Part shown: positions 1 to 11,106 of the stretch, piece after piece
Layout of the letters: each line of letters begins with the position of its first letter
Position numbering within the stretch: position 1 is the first letter of the stretch
DNA from: Pyrus communis
Taxonomy: Eukaryota > Streptophyta > Magnoliopsida > Rosales > Rosaceae
Assembly (NCBI RefSeq): GCF_963583255.1
Contig: NC_084804.1
Coordinates: 33,768,953-33,832,952 of the forward strand
Length of the DNA: 64,000 bases
Direction of reading: 5' to 3'
The notes under the pieces: generated by a model
What the model saw: only the letters and a program-made list of their open reading frames with translations
What the model was told of the DNA's origin: nothing
Database searches by the model: none
Position numbers and translations under genes: made by a program

Positions 1-119
1 TTGGTCTATACGTAGAGCCCCCAACCCCACCAGATTTTTCACTCCCAAATGTATTCATTAAAATCCCCTCCACACAACCACGAGATCGTAGAGGGCAAAA
101 AATAAGTATTCATCCAACC

Positions 120-1900
120 TCATAACTCTTCCTTTTCTACTATGTACGAGGTGCCATAAACTCCTGTAAACCTCACCCAAGTTTTCTCTCCTAGTTCTCG
201 AACCTTAGTATCTATGATGTGTTTTGAGGAGAATAAAATATCTACATCCATTGACGCATCCCACCACAAACTAAGCCCACATGCCCTGCCCTGCGGAGCC
301 ACATTAAATCCATCCACAAAACCCATAGGCATTCGCACTCCATCAATGCGATGATCTTTCATCTTAGTTTTAGAGTGAAAGATCATTGAGGGTTGATATT
401 TTCTAATGAGCCCATGAAGGGCACAAACTACCGTGTCCGACCCCAGACCACGACAGTTCTAGAAAATACAACTTATGGTGGATTTGCGGTTGTTGAAGGT
501 CAGTCGCCACAACCCTGGGAAGACTTACCCACCCTTCTTGCCATAAATGCATCTCTTTTCGATTCTGAAAGTTCCTCCAAAACATCCCCCATCTCCTGAT
601 ACCCAATCGAAACCTCCTGTAAGTTTTCTTTCGCATAAATCGCTCTCTTCAACATAAGGCACCATTCTTTAATGCTCTTCATGCTAGACGTTTCTGTTGC
701 TTTCCCCTTACTGTTTTCACTCCACTTAGCACTTCAAACCCTTTTAAGTGGTGATTAAATGACCTCTTCAGCTTTTTGTTCATGTCCCATTTTCCCCTGA
801 TTCCCCAACATCGCCCACCTTCTGTCAAGCTCCCTTTTCTGCTCAACTAGATATCCCCCCCATTCGATTGATGGGAATACTAGGTACCTTTGACATAGCA
901 CCTCTTTGATCCAGACCCTGTGCTAATGTCGTTCTATGAGAAGACTGAAGATTAGGACTCTCATGTGCAGAACTAAGACTCTCTCGAGTAACAATACTAA
1001 TCTGTCTGACTCTACATGGTCTACCCAGGTGTGTACCCAGTCGTATGCCTTTCTACGATGGTGCTATAAGGAGAGGAACAAATTCCGAATTCCCCTCAGT
1101 CTGGAATGTCTCATTCTATAAGTTAGGTGTGTGATCATAAAGCACAGTGCCAGCTACACTTTTTTCCCTAGCACGAACCAAATAAGAAGTGGGAAGGTCC
1201 ACCATCTCCCTTATTGGTTCAATCTTAGTCCATTCCCCATATCTAGTAGCCCCACCACTACTCAGATCACATGAACAGTTCATATTAAGGTGCTCAATTC
1301 TCCCACACCGATAACAGAAATCTTGGAGTCTTTCGTAACGGATTTTCACCCACATATCCTTGTTCGTCTCCTGTGGTAACCAACAACCCTTAATCAATGA
1401 TTTTTTAGTATCTACCAACACCCTTACACAAAGAAAACCTCTAGCCTTAGAGGGATCTTCAACTCCATAAACTCTCATATTTCATGAGTCAAACGTTTAA
1501 AATTAACTTCTGAACTAAGGAATAAGGGCACTCCTCTAATTTGAACCCAAAACGGAACCAAGTCCACTTGAACTTCCTCCAAAGCCAGCTCATGGGGCCA
1601 TTGTTTAACTGAGAAATTTTGCTTCATCACTGCCTAGGGAACCTAGTTTAGAATTTGTGCCGCCGTACTTTGATCCGGAACAGTAATAATAAACAGATTA
1701 TCGCGGACCCATTTTATCTCAACCTTCCCCAACTCTTTCCCTGCGGATCGCAAAATGTTATATACCCCCCACTTATTGAGGGTTCGGTTAACCAGTGCAG
1801 CCCCCACTAGCTTAATCCCAGTATTTATAGATGATAACTCCACAGACCTCTCCAAGTGGACAACCAACTCCTCCACCTCAGAATTTGCCATGGATCTTCT
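120..1900 (-). pseudogene. Decayed LINE (non-LTR retrotransposon): DUF4283/zinc-knuckle ORF1 and endonuclease fragment
   Basis: Three minus-strand open segments are in the order expected for a plant LINE. Positions 1891-1643 give a DUF4283-like start (MANSEVEELV..., LVGAALVNRTLNKWG). Positions 1478-1116 give a CX2CX4HX4C zinc knuckle (CYRCGRIEHLNMNC), the type fused to DUF4283 in plant LINE ORF1. Positions 386-120 give an endonuclease-like stretch (GLSLWWDASMDVDILFSS, then WVRFTGVYG), typical of the start of LINE ORF2. The segments lie in different frames with stops between them, so the element is dead. The region 400-1115 is degenerate LINE interior. Reverse transcriptase, if present, lies left of the window. 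The families are recognised from motifs; the exact LINE clade was not determined. Confidence 0.7.
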
Positions 1901-3725
1901 CCCCTTCCATACACCTCAACCTTTTATCCCAGAAAGAAACAGCAAAGATACAATGAAAGTCCAATTTAAGAGAAAACTGAACACTTTAATTTGCTCACCA
2001 ACACAAACCTGACTATGCACACCCAAGTTCTCAAAAGCGTCCCAGAAAATAATGAGTAGAAGAAACCCGTTTTTTAGAGTTGCTAAAAGCCGACCCTCTT
2101 CTGGTGTGCACTTTACTGGAAGGTACCCGTGAGTTGAACCCAATAAATGCAGCAGATAGACTATAAGGCCTCGTTTGGTAGCCCGTATAAAGAATCGAAT
2201 AGGATAAGTTATACGAAGCAAGGTGTTTGGTGCAACTATGTACTAAATAGTACCTGTATTACTTAAATTGGGCCCACATCTTTTATCTGGTGTATGCCTA
2301 CTTATTTATCCTTCCAGAAACCTATGTATTATTTAGTCGAGTTGGTGTCCTCGCTCTATCATCTATCTCTCTTGCATCGTTCTACAAACTTACTTCCGTT
2401 GCCATCATCAATCCCAGGTTCTTCTTCTTCCTTCTCCTTTCTTCTTCTTCCTTTTGCACTCTGTATCTGTCGCCCTCCTCTTTAGTTTCTTGTTGCAGTC
2501 ATCGCCCTCCTCTGCAATTCTTTGTTGTGGGACCCGCAAAGGTTCGTGTGCCATCGATCCTGGATTTGAACTAGATCCGACTGAAACCCACGTCGTCGGA
2601 GCACCGCCTGCATTCACCTACTGCCCAACATCGCCACAGCATCGTTGGAATTGGGTTAACTCCTCATGGAAAGAAATGTGAGAGATCAGGAAGCAATTTC
2701 ACATGCATAGAACATTTGGGAAGAAGTCTCATGCTATTGGGTATATAGGGTCTATGTTGATTGTGTTGTCTATCCCATTTAGTGTGGTGAATGTTAGGGA
2801 ATCCTATGCGGTGGAGAAGATCTGGGAAATAAATGATTTTTTATTTTATTTTATAATTTGATTTAAATAAAGGACAAATAGAAAACACAATATCAAGATT
2901 ATTTTTATTTAATTTAATGCATTTGGTTGTTGTGAATTTTTATAAAAAAAAAAAAAAATTCCTTTTCTTCATTAGTCATAAATTTTTTTAGTAAAAATAA
3001 TATAATCCAATCTCTTATCCGATACGATAACAAACAGATTATAAATAATACGATCATTAGTACGATACTAAACCAAACACCCGATTAATTTAGTCAGTAT
3101 AGTCCGATGACAGATTATCCTATTCAACTGAAATAGTTAGTACAGTCCCAACTGCCAAACTAGGCCTAAGATTTTCTGATTTTCCTACATCATGTATGAC
3201 AAATACCTTTTAAAATCGTAGGTACCACCACCTACTCACCTATAAGAGGGACCGGAATTAATAGAGCCAACCACCCAAAGCCTGTCTAATCCCAGTTAGA
3301 TCGCATCATCACTATGTGTCATGAGGGTAAGTAAGGGAATTAAAACCCTACCAACCCCCCAACAACTAAACCCAGAGCTTCCTCTGCTAATTCTTGACAC
3401 CTAGTCGGATACCAACTAGAAAACTAGGGTAATTAATGGGCCACCAGCTGAAACCCAAAAGAATCCAACATTAAAACCACTGACAAACCAACCGACAAAG
3501 TAGGAAAAGGCAAAGAACAAGTCTAAAACCCGAAGGAACCCACACTGAACTGAAGAAACAGACTACTACCCAAATTGCTCAGAGAAAACTACCTAAAAAG
3601 AATAAGCACCGAAGGAAAAAAAAGCAATTACTATCACCAAGGAGAGAAAATCACTCACTCTGAAGGTCTCTCACCCCGGAGAGAAAGCCACATATAGAAA
3701 GTCACTACTTTCCTTGAACAAGAAA
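1901..3725 (-). other. Probable LINE 5' untranslated region, split by a MITE
   Basis: Upstream (on minus) of the LINE ORF1 fragment there is no coding region. The stretch 3170-3725 reads on minus as a leader with repeated CTCTCC-type motifs (around 3,650-3,700). It ends just before AT-rich DNA that precedes the decayed QCR6 copy. I infer it is the LINE 5' UTR, interrupted by the MITE at 2167-3166. Direct evidence is only position and composition. Confidence 0.35.
2167..3166. mobile_element. PIF/Harbinger (Tourist-like) MITE, 1,000 bp, TSD TAA
   Basis: The left end begins GGCCTCGTTTGGTAGCC and the right end, read inverted, begins GGCCTAGTTTGGCAGTT. Both are flanked directly by TAA (2164-2166 and 3167-3169), the 3-bp TTA/TAA duplication of PIF/Harbinger elements. 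Subterminal DNA is rich in GATAAG/CTTATCC-type motifs and an ATCCGATACGAT-like stretch. No transposase is inside, and the short open frames at 2,290-2,680 are low-complexity Ser/Phe or Arg-rich readings that I do not call genes. It resembles the element at 7791-8928 and the right end at about 52,578. Confidence 0.75.
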
Positions 3726-3879
3726 ATTTGGATTGTATTAAATATGTGAGAATTATTCAATAATTTGTAGGATATTAATATAATAAGCCTTAATTAAAAG
3801 ATAAATCATTACTTCAATTAAGTTAAAATTAAAAGACATTGCTGCAATTTCCTCATGAATCAAAATTCATCATCATCTT

Positions 3880-6165
3880 CTCTCTCAGCGTTACCAGTCC
3901 CTGAACCCAAAACCTAGAGACCCATTTTACAGCTCCACTTTGTCGGTTCTAACTTCCACTTCCATTTCCTCCCCCGGTTTTTTCTCTCTCTTTTGCCCAT
4001 TGTGGCACTTTAGAGCCAACCTTTCTCTTCGAATTACAAGGTAAAGCTTTTCTTTTTTGCATTCGCTATTGAACTACACTTGGTATCATTTCCTTTTTTA
4101 TTTGTTCTTATGCAGGAAATCTGAGAGCTTTCATGGTTATTTTCAATGACTTTATTGTGGCATTAACAATATTTGTTACATTGTTGCATTTGCAATAATG
4201 TGTTTGCTAAGGTTAAAGTTACCCGTCTTGATCAAAATAAGTATCTTGAGGTGTCTTGCCAGCCTAAATGTGTGACGCCTCTAATTGAATATCTGGTGAT
4301 GTACTTCTGTATAATTTCCTGGGTGGTTGTTAAAAAATTTTGGCTGTTACAACGTTGAGTATCAGGAATTGGCATTTGTATGAACTTACAGTTGGATCAG
4401 ATTAATATTCATTAAATTACTAGCTTACTTCTAAATGGTATTAACTCATTGGTATTGTGTTCTATGTTTGTCTTTTTTCCATATCCATGTTTCATTCTCT
4501 TCACGCGATGGAAATTACAACTAGAAAAGCTTCCAGAATGAAGTTGTTCGGGCAGGAATTTCGCTAGAAAGAGTCCCTGGCTCGAGCACACAGCTCCCTG
4601 AGGAGTTGACACTTTGGTTGACTGTCGGGCTCTCGCTTGCTTGTTGGGCTGCAAGAAGATGACAGAGTTAGTTCTGAAAGGTGTCTTTGTCGGGCCTTAG
4701 ATGTAGGCCGTGAGGCTCGCAATCAAAACTAACTAAGTACTGAGGCGTGCCACTGCCATCTCTGTATAACAGATGTAGAATGAGTGTATTTAAGCCGATT
4801 ACTTGCACCCTAAGTTATTTGACTTTCATCATCAAATGATTGTCATGGATGGGTTAAGTCCATATTAAGTTCTTTTCTATGCCCTGAGATCAAGGATTTT
4901 TGTTTATCTTGTATGCTTTTAAAGGGGAGGGGTTCAAATTTGATGAAGGCATCAGTTTCATTTACTTTTACGATAGTAAAAGTGCTAAGTGAACTGGATC
5001 TGAGAGTTAATAGAACTTTGGATCATCAGAAGATCGAAAATGACTTGCATATATACCGATGGATACATTATAACACCATATCTATTAATGGAAAGGTAAA
5101 AACAAAGAGAGTCGGGCAAGATTTCACCTTATCGGGCAAGGTTAAAGCATCTTGCAATCTCTTTTCTTTGCAGTGAGTAATAAAGAGGGATGAGGGGTAA
5201 ACGAGTTTACGTAAGAAAATCAATGTTACAACATTTGGGGAAGTTAGCAGAGCTTTTACATAGACAAAAGATGTCTTTCTATGGGAAATCTAAGGCTGAA
5301 AGGGTGCAAAATCTGGACAAAACGCAGCTTTCTGAGTATTAGCTTGAATGAGAGACAAGTTGTATGTTTGTTTGTTTGATTAGTCGAGTGTCCTTGTCTC
5401 TGGGCCTTCTTTCTCATTTTATAGACAAATTAACCCAACTGTGTTGTTTCTGTTCTTCCCCAAAAGTAACTGAAGAGTAATGAATCATCAGCATTTTTAC
5501 ATGTTCTGCCATCCAAAAGATAGGCCGGAAGTAGGTGGATTTCCATCGGTTGTCACTTCTCTTGTAAGCACTTAGTCTTTGCATTTAATGAGGGCTATCA
5601 TTTTATCTTGAGATGGATGACCTAGGCTTGACTCTAGGCTTCGGGCAGACCTTCTTTATTGAGCTCATTTGGGCTTCATTCCCTTTGAAGCCTAAAGTTT
5701 AAATATTAACCCAAACAGAAGTGTCTTGTCAAAAAGCTTCAAACTTATATTTGCATTAGTGGAAGCAAATTGTTAATAATTTATCAAAAGTGAAAGTTAG
5801 TGATAGTAAGTTGTTAAGTATAGAAGACTAACTTACAAAGAGTAATTGTGCAAAGGTTATAGCGTGAAAAAATAAAGATTAAAGAGTCTGTCCAGGAAGA
5901 GACTGCAAAATTGTTACATTTTCTGATTATGCATATGAAATTAGTTTGTCTAAGTAAAGGGAAAATTATAGAACGTATACTTAGAATGGGTTTATTTATT
6001 TATTTATGAAGGATGTGGGTTACAGGTGTTTTTAGATTCAAACTTTACCCAAGGGATCGTGTTACAGACTATGAAGTCCCAATCAAAATCTATAGCACTT
6101 GAACCTATAGACATTTGGACTTGCTATGGATATTGAATCTCACATTTTTGGAACTTATACAGGGA
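3880..6165 (+). pseudogene. QCR6: Decayed copy A of QCR6 (cytochrome bc1 hinge subunit)
   Basis: Homology to the intact gene at 16,692-18,972 runs through the 5' UTR exon (about 3,920-4,041, ending ...TTACAAG before GT), the second leader exon (about 4,116-4,150), exon 2 (about 4,221-4,290) and intron 2 (to about 6,165). Exon 2 reads LDQNKYLEVSCQPKCVTP, so the hinge motif is recognisable. The leading acidic residues are missing, intron 1 is reduced, E15 is V and K23 is T, and no exon 3 or 4 follows. Intron 2 carries a 1.2-kb insertion (4534-5731). It cannot encode a hinge protein. It is clearly more diverged from the intact gene than copy B is, so it is an older duplicate. Confidence 0.75.
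4525..5740. mobile_element. 1.2-kb insertion with 9-bp direct repeat, inside intron 2 of QCR6 copy A
   Basis: The 9-mer AAAAGCTTC occurs at 4525-4533 and 5732-5740. The intact QCR6 copy (about 17,580) and copy B (about 12,320) each have a single, uninterrupted AAAGGCTTC at the homologous place, so they act as empty sites. A 9-bp duplication is the size made by Mutator-like elements. I see no convincing terminal inverted repeats and no transposase; the open frame at 4,913-5,176 has no recognisable family. Class is therefore uncertain, but the insertion itself is well supported by the comparison. Confidence 0.55.
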
Positions 6166-6310
6166 CAACATAACTGTTTCAGTTTGTGATTCTGCTTATG
6201 AAATTAGCTAGACTAAGAATAGGGATTTATGGGGGGGGGGGGATATTTCGTTTATTTTTAGTGTGGGGGCTTTAGAATCACACTCTGCTCGAAAAATCAA
6301 GTGTTACATA

Positions 6311-6613
6311 TGTTAGATCCTACATCGCTCAGGGGAGTGATCCTTATATGTATATTCCCATCCTTACCTAGCACGAGGCATTTTGGGAGCTCACTGGCTT
6401 CAGGTTCCATAAGAACTCCGAAGTTAAGCGAGTAGCTCGCGAGAGCACTCCCATGATGGGTGACCCATTGGGAAGTTCTCGTGTGAGTTCCCTAAAAACA
6501 AAACCGTGAGGGCATAATTGGGGCCCAAAGCGGATAATATCGTGCTACAGTGGTGGAACGGGCCGGGGATGTAATGGACCCCAAGCCGGGATGTGACAAA
6601 TTGGTATCAAAGC
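6311..6613 (+). mobile_element. Cassandra TRIM 5' LTR plus primer-binding site (truncated element)
   Basis: A 288-bp LTR (6311-6598) runs from TGTTAGATCC to GGATGTGACA and contains a 5S-rRNA-like block at about 6,385-6,493. The 5S internal promoter parts are visible: A box AAGTTAAGC at 6421 and C box GATGGGTGACC at about 6455. This architecture defines the Cassandra family. Two bases after the LTR is TGGTATCAAAGC (6602-6613), one mismatch from the initiator-methionine-tRNA primer-binding site. About 35 bp later the sequence becomes PORR coding DNA, so the internal region and 3' LTR are lost. A second Cassandra LTR lies at 39,597-39,880. Confidence 0.85.
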
Positions 6614-6649
6614 TTAACCTTGGCCGTGGTGTGCCTTTGAATCTGTTGA

Positions 6650-7440
6650 CATGAGTTGTTATCGCTGACTCTTTGGAAGAAAGCATCCATTATGAAGTTG
6701 GCACATTTTTGAAGGGACTTCAGTTTGCCCGAGAAATTGAATGTTTTGCTGCTTAAGCACGCCGACATATTCTTTGTCTCAAATAAGTACCAGAACTATA
6801 CTGTCCTTCTTAAAGAAGCTTATAATGGGCAAGAACTGGTTGATAAGGATCCACTTGTTGTTGTGAAGGAGAAGTTTGGGGAACTTATGCAGGAGGGGCT
6901 TCATGAATATAACCGTCGGCGTCATTTCGTAAATCTAGAAAAGAAGAAAAAAAAAGGCATGGTTTTAGGTAGATCAAATGAAGGCAAAGACATGAGCTTT
7001 GAGATCTCTGACCCCGACGATCAAGGAGACAGAGGAGGGTTGTTTGATCTAGAAGAACGAAAGCGATTCTATAAAGTTCTCTTTGATGACAGTGCCCCAT
7101 GACAATATCATTCGGCAAGGAAGGAACGAAACTTATCCAACCTCTTGGCAAAGAGGAGGAATCAATATCACCAGAAGATGATGTAGAAAAGCAAGCCCAC
7201 TCAAGCCTGACTCCTAGTCTTGACTGCCTCAAGTCAGAAATACCATCACCGTCTATTCATCTGGTTGACGTTGTATATAGCCACTGTTTTACAATCCCTC
7301 TTCATAATGGAGATTGCAATCAGATGCAATATCGAATAGCCATGACGGTGTTTTCTATGTTCCCTGCATTGTGGGTTTGCAATTCGGACTTGGTCATATA
7401 GATATTGTAATATAACAAGTTTTGCTTTATGTGCTGGCCT
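6650..7440 (+). pseudogene. PORR-domain gene, C-terminal fragment (copy A)
   Basis: From CATGAGTTGTT (6650) onward this matches the last about 150 codons and the 3' flank of the intact PORR gene (14,393-15,190). It starts abruptly behind the Cassandra fragment, so the N-terminal two thirds are missing. An in-frame TGA (about 6,710) occurs where the intact gene reads through. The tail frame 6,725-7,102 (PEKLNVLLLKHADIF... to FDDSAP) is open and ends at the same stop codon as the intact gene. It has no promoter or start of its own and is a pseudogene. Confidence 0.85.
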
Positions 7441-7790
7441 TGGGATCTACATTGTGGGTTTGAAATTTATTTATTATGTTTGTCACTTAGGTGGAGTCTA
7501 GTATCAGGTTTTTGTTAAAAAAATATATTATTGTGGGTTTTGTGTTAAAAAAAAAAATTGAATTTGAAGGGATAAAATCACATTTTCAGTATATTATTGT
7601 TATTGTGGAAAAACCAGTAGCGCAACATCAAAATGTATACATGTGCGCAATTTGTTAAAAATTTAACTGTGCAATTGAAAAAAGTAGGCGTTTTTTTCAA
7701 TTAATTAATTAATTAATTTTTATAAATTATTTTCCAAATTACTCTTTTTAATTGTAAAAAATGGGCGGTGCAATTGGAAAAGAGTCCTTA
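7441..7790. other. AT-rich spacer
   Basis: This is low-complexity AT-rich DNA with homopolymer A and T runs and a TTAATTAATTAATTAA stretch near 7,700. I see no gene or element end until the MITE at 7791. Confidence 0.6.
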
Positions 7791-8928
7791 AGCCTCGTTT
7801 GGCAGCTCGGACAGTACTGACTATTTTAGTCGGATAAGATAAATAGTTATCGGATAGTACTGACTAAATTAGTTAGACGTTTGGTGCAATATCAGACTAA
7901 TAACCGTATTATTTATACTGTGTTCTCAATAATGTGCTAGATTATAGAACTTATAATTGATGATTAATGGAAACGCTGCTAAACATCACAGGTTAAAAAA
8001 TCAACAAAATTAAAACTGTTAATTTAGTTTTTTTTTTCTCTCAATTATCAAACCCAAATTTCAATCCAACCCAACGAAACTCAATTGCGAGAGAATTGTT
8101 GAGGAAGTACACCAAGCCAGTGAGAACAACAAACATGAGTGCAATTCCAGAAGTTCAGCTCCACTCCTAGGTCCCCCACTCGATTACAGTTGTCTAACTG
8201 TTGCAGAGGGAATTGGATTGGACAAATAGATAGAAATAAAGAAGTAAAATTTTAATAACATTCAACGAAATTGTTCATAATTTTCGTCATCCAACCAAAA
8301 CCAAAATTGGGGAAAACGAAAAAGGGTTGGGTTTGGGTTTGGGCGAAGCAGATAGAGAAGAAGAAGAAATTTGCAGGTGGGGTTGGATGGCAAAATTGGG
8401 GAAAATGAAAAGGATTGGGTTTGGGCGGAACAGATAGAGAAGAAGAAGAAATTTGCAGGTGGGATTGGATGGCAAAATTGGGGAAAACGAAAAGGATTGG
8501 GTTTGGGCGGAACAGATAGAGAAGAAGAAGAAATTTGCAGGTGGGATTGGATAGCAAAATTGGGGAAACCGAAAGCTCTTGGGTTTGGGCGGAACAAAGA
8601 GAGAAGAAGAAATTTGCAGGTGGGGTTGGATAAAGAAATTGGGGAAAACGAAGATGGGTTGGTTTTGGCAGGAGTAGGTAGAGGATGAGGAGGAGGAGAA
8701 GAAGACACAGGGCGCAATGCGAGACGGGAAGGAAAGAGCGGAGGAAGCGAAACTACCCAACTAATAAATACAGAGGATTTTGGGAGGATAATTTAGCGGG
8801 CATACATTGTATAAAACGTATAGGACCAATTTAATTAATCCGGATACTATTTAGTACAAAATTGCACTAAACACCTTCATTCGTACTATTTATCCTATCC
8901 GTTGTGTTATACAGCTGTCAAAGAGGCC
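7791..8928. mobile_element. PIF/Harbinger-type MITE, 1,138 bp, TSD TTA, with internal 82-bp tandem repeats
   Basis: The left end AGCCTCGTTTGGCAGCT and the right end (inverted) GGCCTCTTTGACAGCTG are imperfect inverted repeats, flanked by TTA at 7788-7790 and 8929-8931. The terminal CCTCNTTTGNCAGC core is shared with the MITE at 2167-3166. The subterminal parts contain GGATAAGATAAATAG and CCGGATACTATTTAG motifs. The centre (about 8,330-8,650) is an 82-bp tandem array. The element sits directly upstream of what looks like the 5' UTR exon of the PORR copy B. Confidence 0.75.
8330..8650. repeat. 82-bp tandem repeat, about 4 copies
   Basis: Successive copies of GGATTGGGTTTGGGCGG start at 8412, 8494 and 8576 (last one mutated to CTCTT at its start), a period of exactly 82 bp. 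Because 82 is not a multiple of 3, the same peptide pattern (FPQFCHP..PPANFFFF) appears in all three minus frames. This shows the long open frames here come from a repeat, not from selection on a protein. Confidence 0.9.
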
Positions 8929-8931
8929 TTA

Positions 8932-9147
8932 CAGTTCTCTCTTCTTTCTCGCCCTCTCTCAGCCGGTCCCTCTCTTCCCTCTTGCTCCTCTCGCTCCTCT
9001 CTCTCTCTCTCGCTCCGTCTCGCTCCTCTCTCTCACTCCGTTAGACGAAGACAAAGACGAAGGAAGACGGCAGCCACCACCCACCCATCTGCTACTCCTC
9101 CGCTCCAACCTCCGCTGGAATTCCTCACCGTTTCCTCGATTCCGAAG
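8932..9147 (+). other. Probable 5' UTR exon of the PORR gene (copy B promoter side)
   Basis: A CT-rich leader (TCTCTCTCTCGC-type, about 8,935-9,050) runs into a GC-richer stretch ending CGATTCCGAAG before GT at 9148. A pyrimidine tract and TTTTAG acceptor occur at 10,736, just upstream of the PORR start codon at 10,780, matching the acceptor at 13,577 upstream of the intact copy. I infer a UTR intron of about 1.6 kb (9148-10,736). A telo-box-like AAACCCTAA lies at about 9,292. The donor GTCCCT is weak, so this is a prediction only. No equivalent leader exists upstream of the intact PORR ORF. Confidence 0.4.
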
Positions 9148-9252
9148 GTCCCTTCACATCTCTCTCTCAATGTTTTGCTTTTCGCTTTAATCGTTCAACA
9201 TATGATAAATAGGGTTTTATTTGTTGAGTGTTGCCGGAATTTGGTGTTTTAA

Positions 9253-10650
9253 GTGTAATTTAAGTTTCTGTGCAAATATTAGAGCTCCTTAAACCCTAAA
9301 ATAGAGGATGGCAAATTTATTATGATGCATCTTTATAGCAAATTTATGGCTCTATAGTCTGCCGATCCGTTAACATATTCGATTTTGAACCCTTTGAAGT
9401 ACCCTATATCTAAATATAATTCAATTTCTCATCTATAATCATGAAACTTCCGTTTCTGTGATCAGGATTCAGGACTATATATTAGTTCTTGTTATTTCCT
9501 TGTAGAAGGGATCTGGTAGTCTCCTTTGTGCTTGTAAAAGGCTTTTACTAATTTATCATTCCATGATTCTCTCCTTTAACTAATTTATTGCTGAAATTGG
9601 AGTAAATTTTAAGTTCAATGTTGCAATCAAGTTTAGAAAATGGCTGAAATTGAAATTAAAGCTACCAATAAAAGTGACCGTGGAATGGCCATTGGGTTAA
9701 CAATTAATAAGAAACGTAAGGCCTAATAGAAGTTTGATTGTTTAGGAAATGAGGTGAGTCGTGACACTACCCCTCTTCAATAATCTCTTATGGAAATTTT
9801 GTCCAAGTCACTTGTGTACGAGATGACTGATGTCATACGAGTCTCGCATGGTTGTATGCCATACAACTGATGTCATACAACATTGGAAGGTTTCTTTGCC
9901 CATGGTAGGTTTCTTTGCTCTAACTCACTTCAGAAAACACAAATATCACCAAATGAAAAGTACCATTAACATCAGTGTTAACAAACACGACCAAATAAAA
10001 AATATGAAGCCATTTTCTAACCTATTCAATTTCCTGTTTGGTTGCTGAGCAAGTTGGTAGAGAAAATAATCAGATGATTGAATGCTTTTATGTTCATATT
10101 CACTTGATTGAATGCTTTTATGTTCATTTTCACTTGATTGAATGCTTCTAGAAGATTATTATGTTTCATATGTAGTGGATTATATAGTCTAATGGAATTT
10201 CATATGAAAGTTGAATATGTTGCACTAAGTTTTCTAATGGGTTTGTTTTGCCTGCCCTTCATATTATTTCAAAATCGTATACATTCTCTTCCAGTTCCAA
10301 AAGGATGATAGAATCACAAAAAGGAGTAATGGCACCAAATGAAACCCTCCAGCCCGCATGGGATTAACCACTCAGACTTGTTCTCCAACCAAACCCAATA
10401 AAAAATATCAGACTTGTTCCAAGTACTTATTGCACCCTATGTAGTGTTATGAGCATTTTAATGTCATTTTTATCACCACAGTTATACAATGAAAACCTCA
10501 ACTTTTGTTGCTTAAAACATGAAATGACATTAGTCTACTGTCAAGAGATTGATTGCTAACGTTGGTTACTTAGTCTTTGTTTGTAGGTATTTCTTTTGTT
10601 AATCTTCATTTACTCCATTTATCTCCTTTCGACCTTTCATTTGTTCATCG
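9253..10650. other. Non-coding stretch, inferred PORR copy B leader intron
   Basis: No coding region is seen. There is a short direct repeat TTGAATGCTTTTATGTTCAT near 10,078-10,128. The last 130 bp before 10,780 are homologous to the region before the intact PORR gene. Confidence 0.5.
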
Positions 10651-10779
10651 CCTGTCATTGTAACTATCCAATTTGTGTTCTGCATGAATTTGATTTCTGA
10701 ACACTTGTATTAATTTCTTACCTTTTCTTCTTTTAGTTTTCATTTTGAAAGATATTGAGGATGCATAAAACAGAGAATT

Positions 10780-11106
10780 ATGGCTGCTACAGTGCACTTT
10801 CGAAACCCAAGACTCGTTCAAAACTTTGCTCGGTATTTTTCTCTATGGTCAATGAAGAAGGACCCATATCTTGAATCTGCTCTGTCTAAAAATCGCAGAT
10901 GGATAGTGAATAATCAAATAACAAACATCATCCTTAGGTGCCCTGATCATGTAGCAACAGTGATCTTCATTCAGAAGAAGTTCAAGACCCTTGATCTTCA
11001 AGGAAAGGCTCTCAATTGGCTCAAAAAATACTCATGTTGCTTTCAAGTCTATTTGCAAGGCGATGAGTATTACTGCCAGTTAACTAAACAGAGGATTTCA
11101 TTTTAA
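10780..11106 (+). pseudogene. PORR-domain gene, N-terminal fragment (copy B)
   Basis: The first about 106 codons are nearly identical to the intact gene at 13,620 (MAATVHFRNPR, then FARYFSLWSMKKDPYLES, and the start of the PORR domain). At about 11,100, inside codons for QLTKQ.ISF, the PORR sequence stops and changes to DNA identical to intron 1 of QCR6 (compare from about 16,712). A stop codon TAA arises at the junction. The product would be a 108-aa mitochondrial-targeted stub of the domain. It keeps the probable original leader exon and promoter. Confidence 0.85.

Noticed and set aside
6385..6493. A 5S rRNA gene
   Set aside because: The block lies inside an LTR with TG...CA ends and a primer-binding site and differs from plant 5S at many positions; it is a Cassandra LTR.
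8252..8760. Three overlapping minus-strand open frames of 100-157 codons and a plus one
   Set aside because: They are translations of the 82-bp tandem repeat in different frames inside a MITE; no start, family or conserved frame.
9830..10048. Short plus frame in the PORR copy B leader intron
   Set aside because: No family, no conservation with other copies; chance frame in non-coding DNA.
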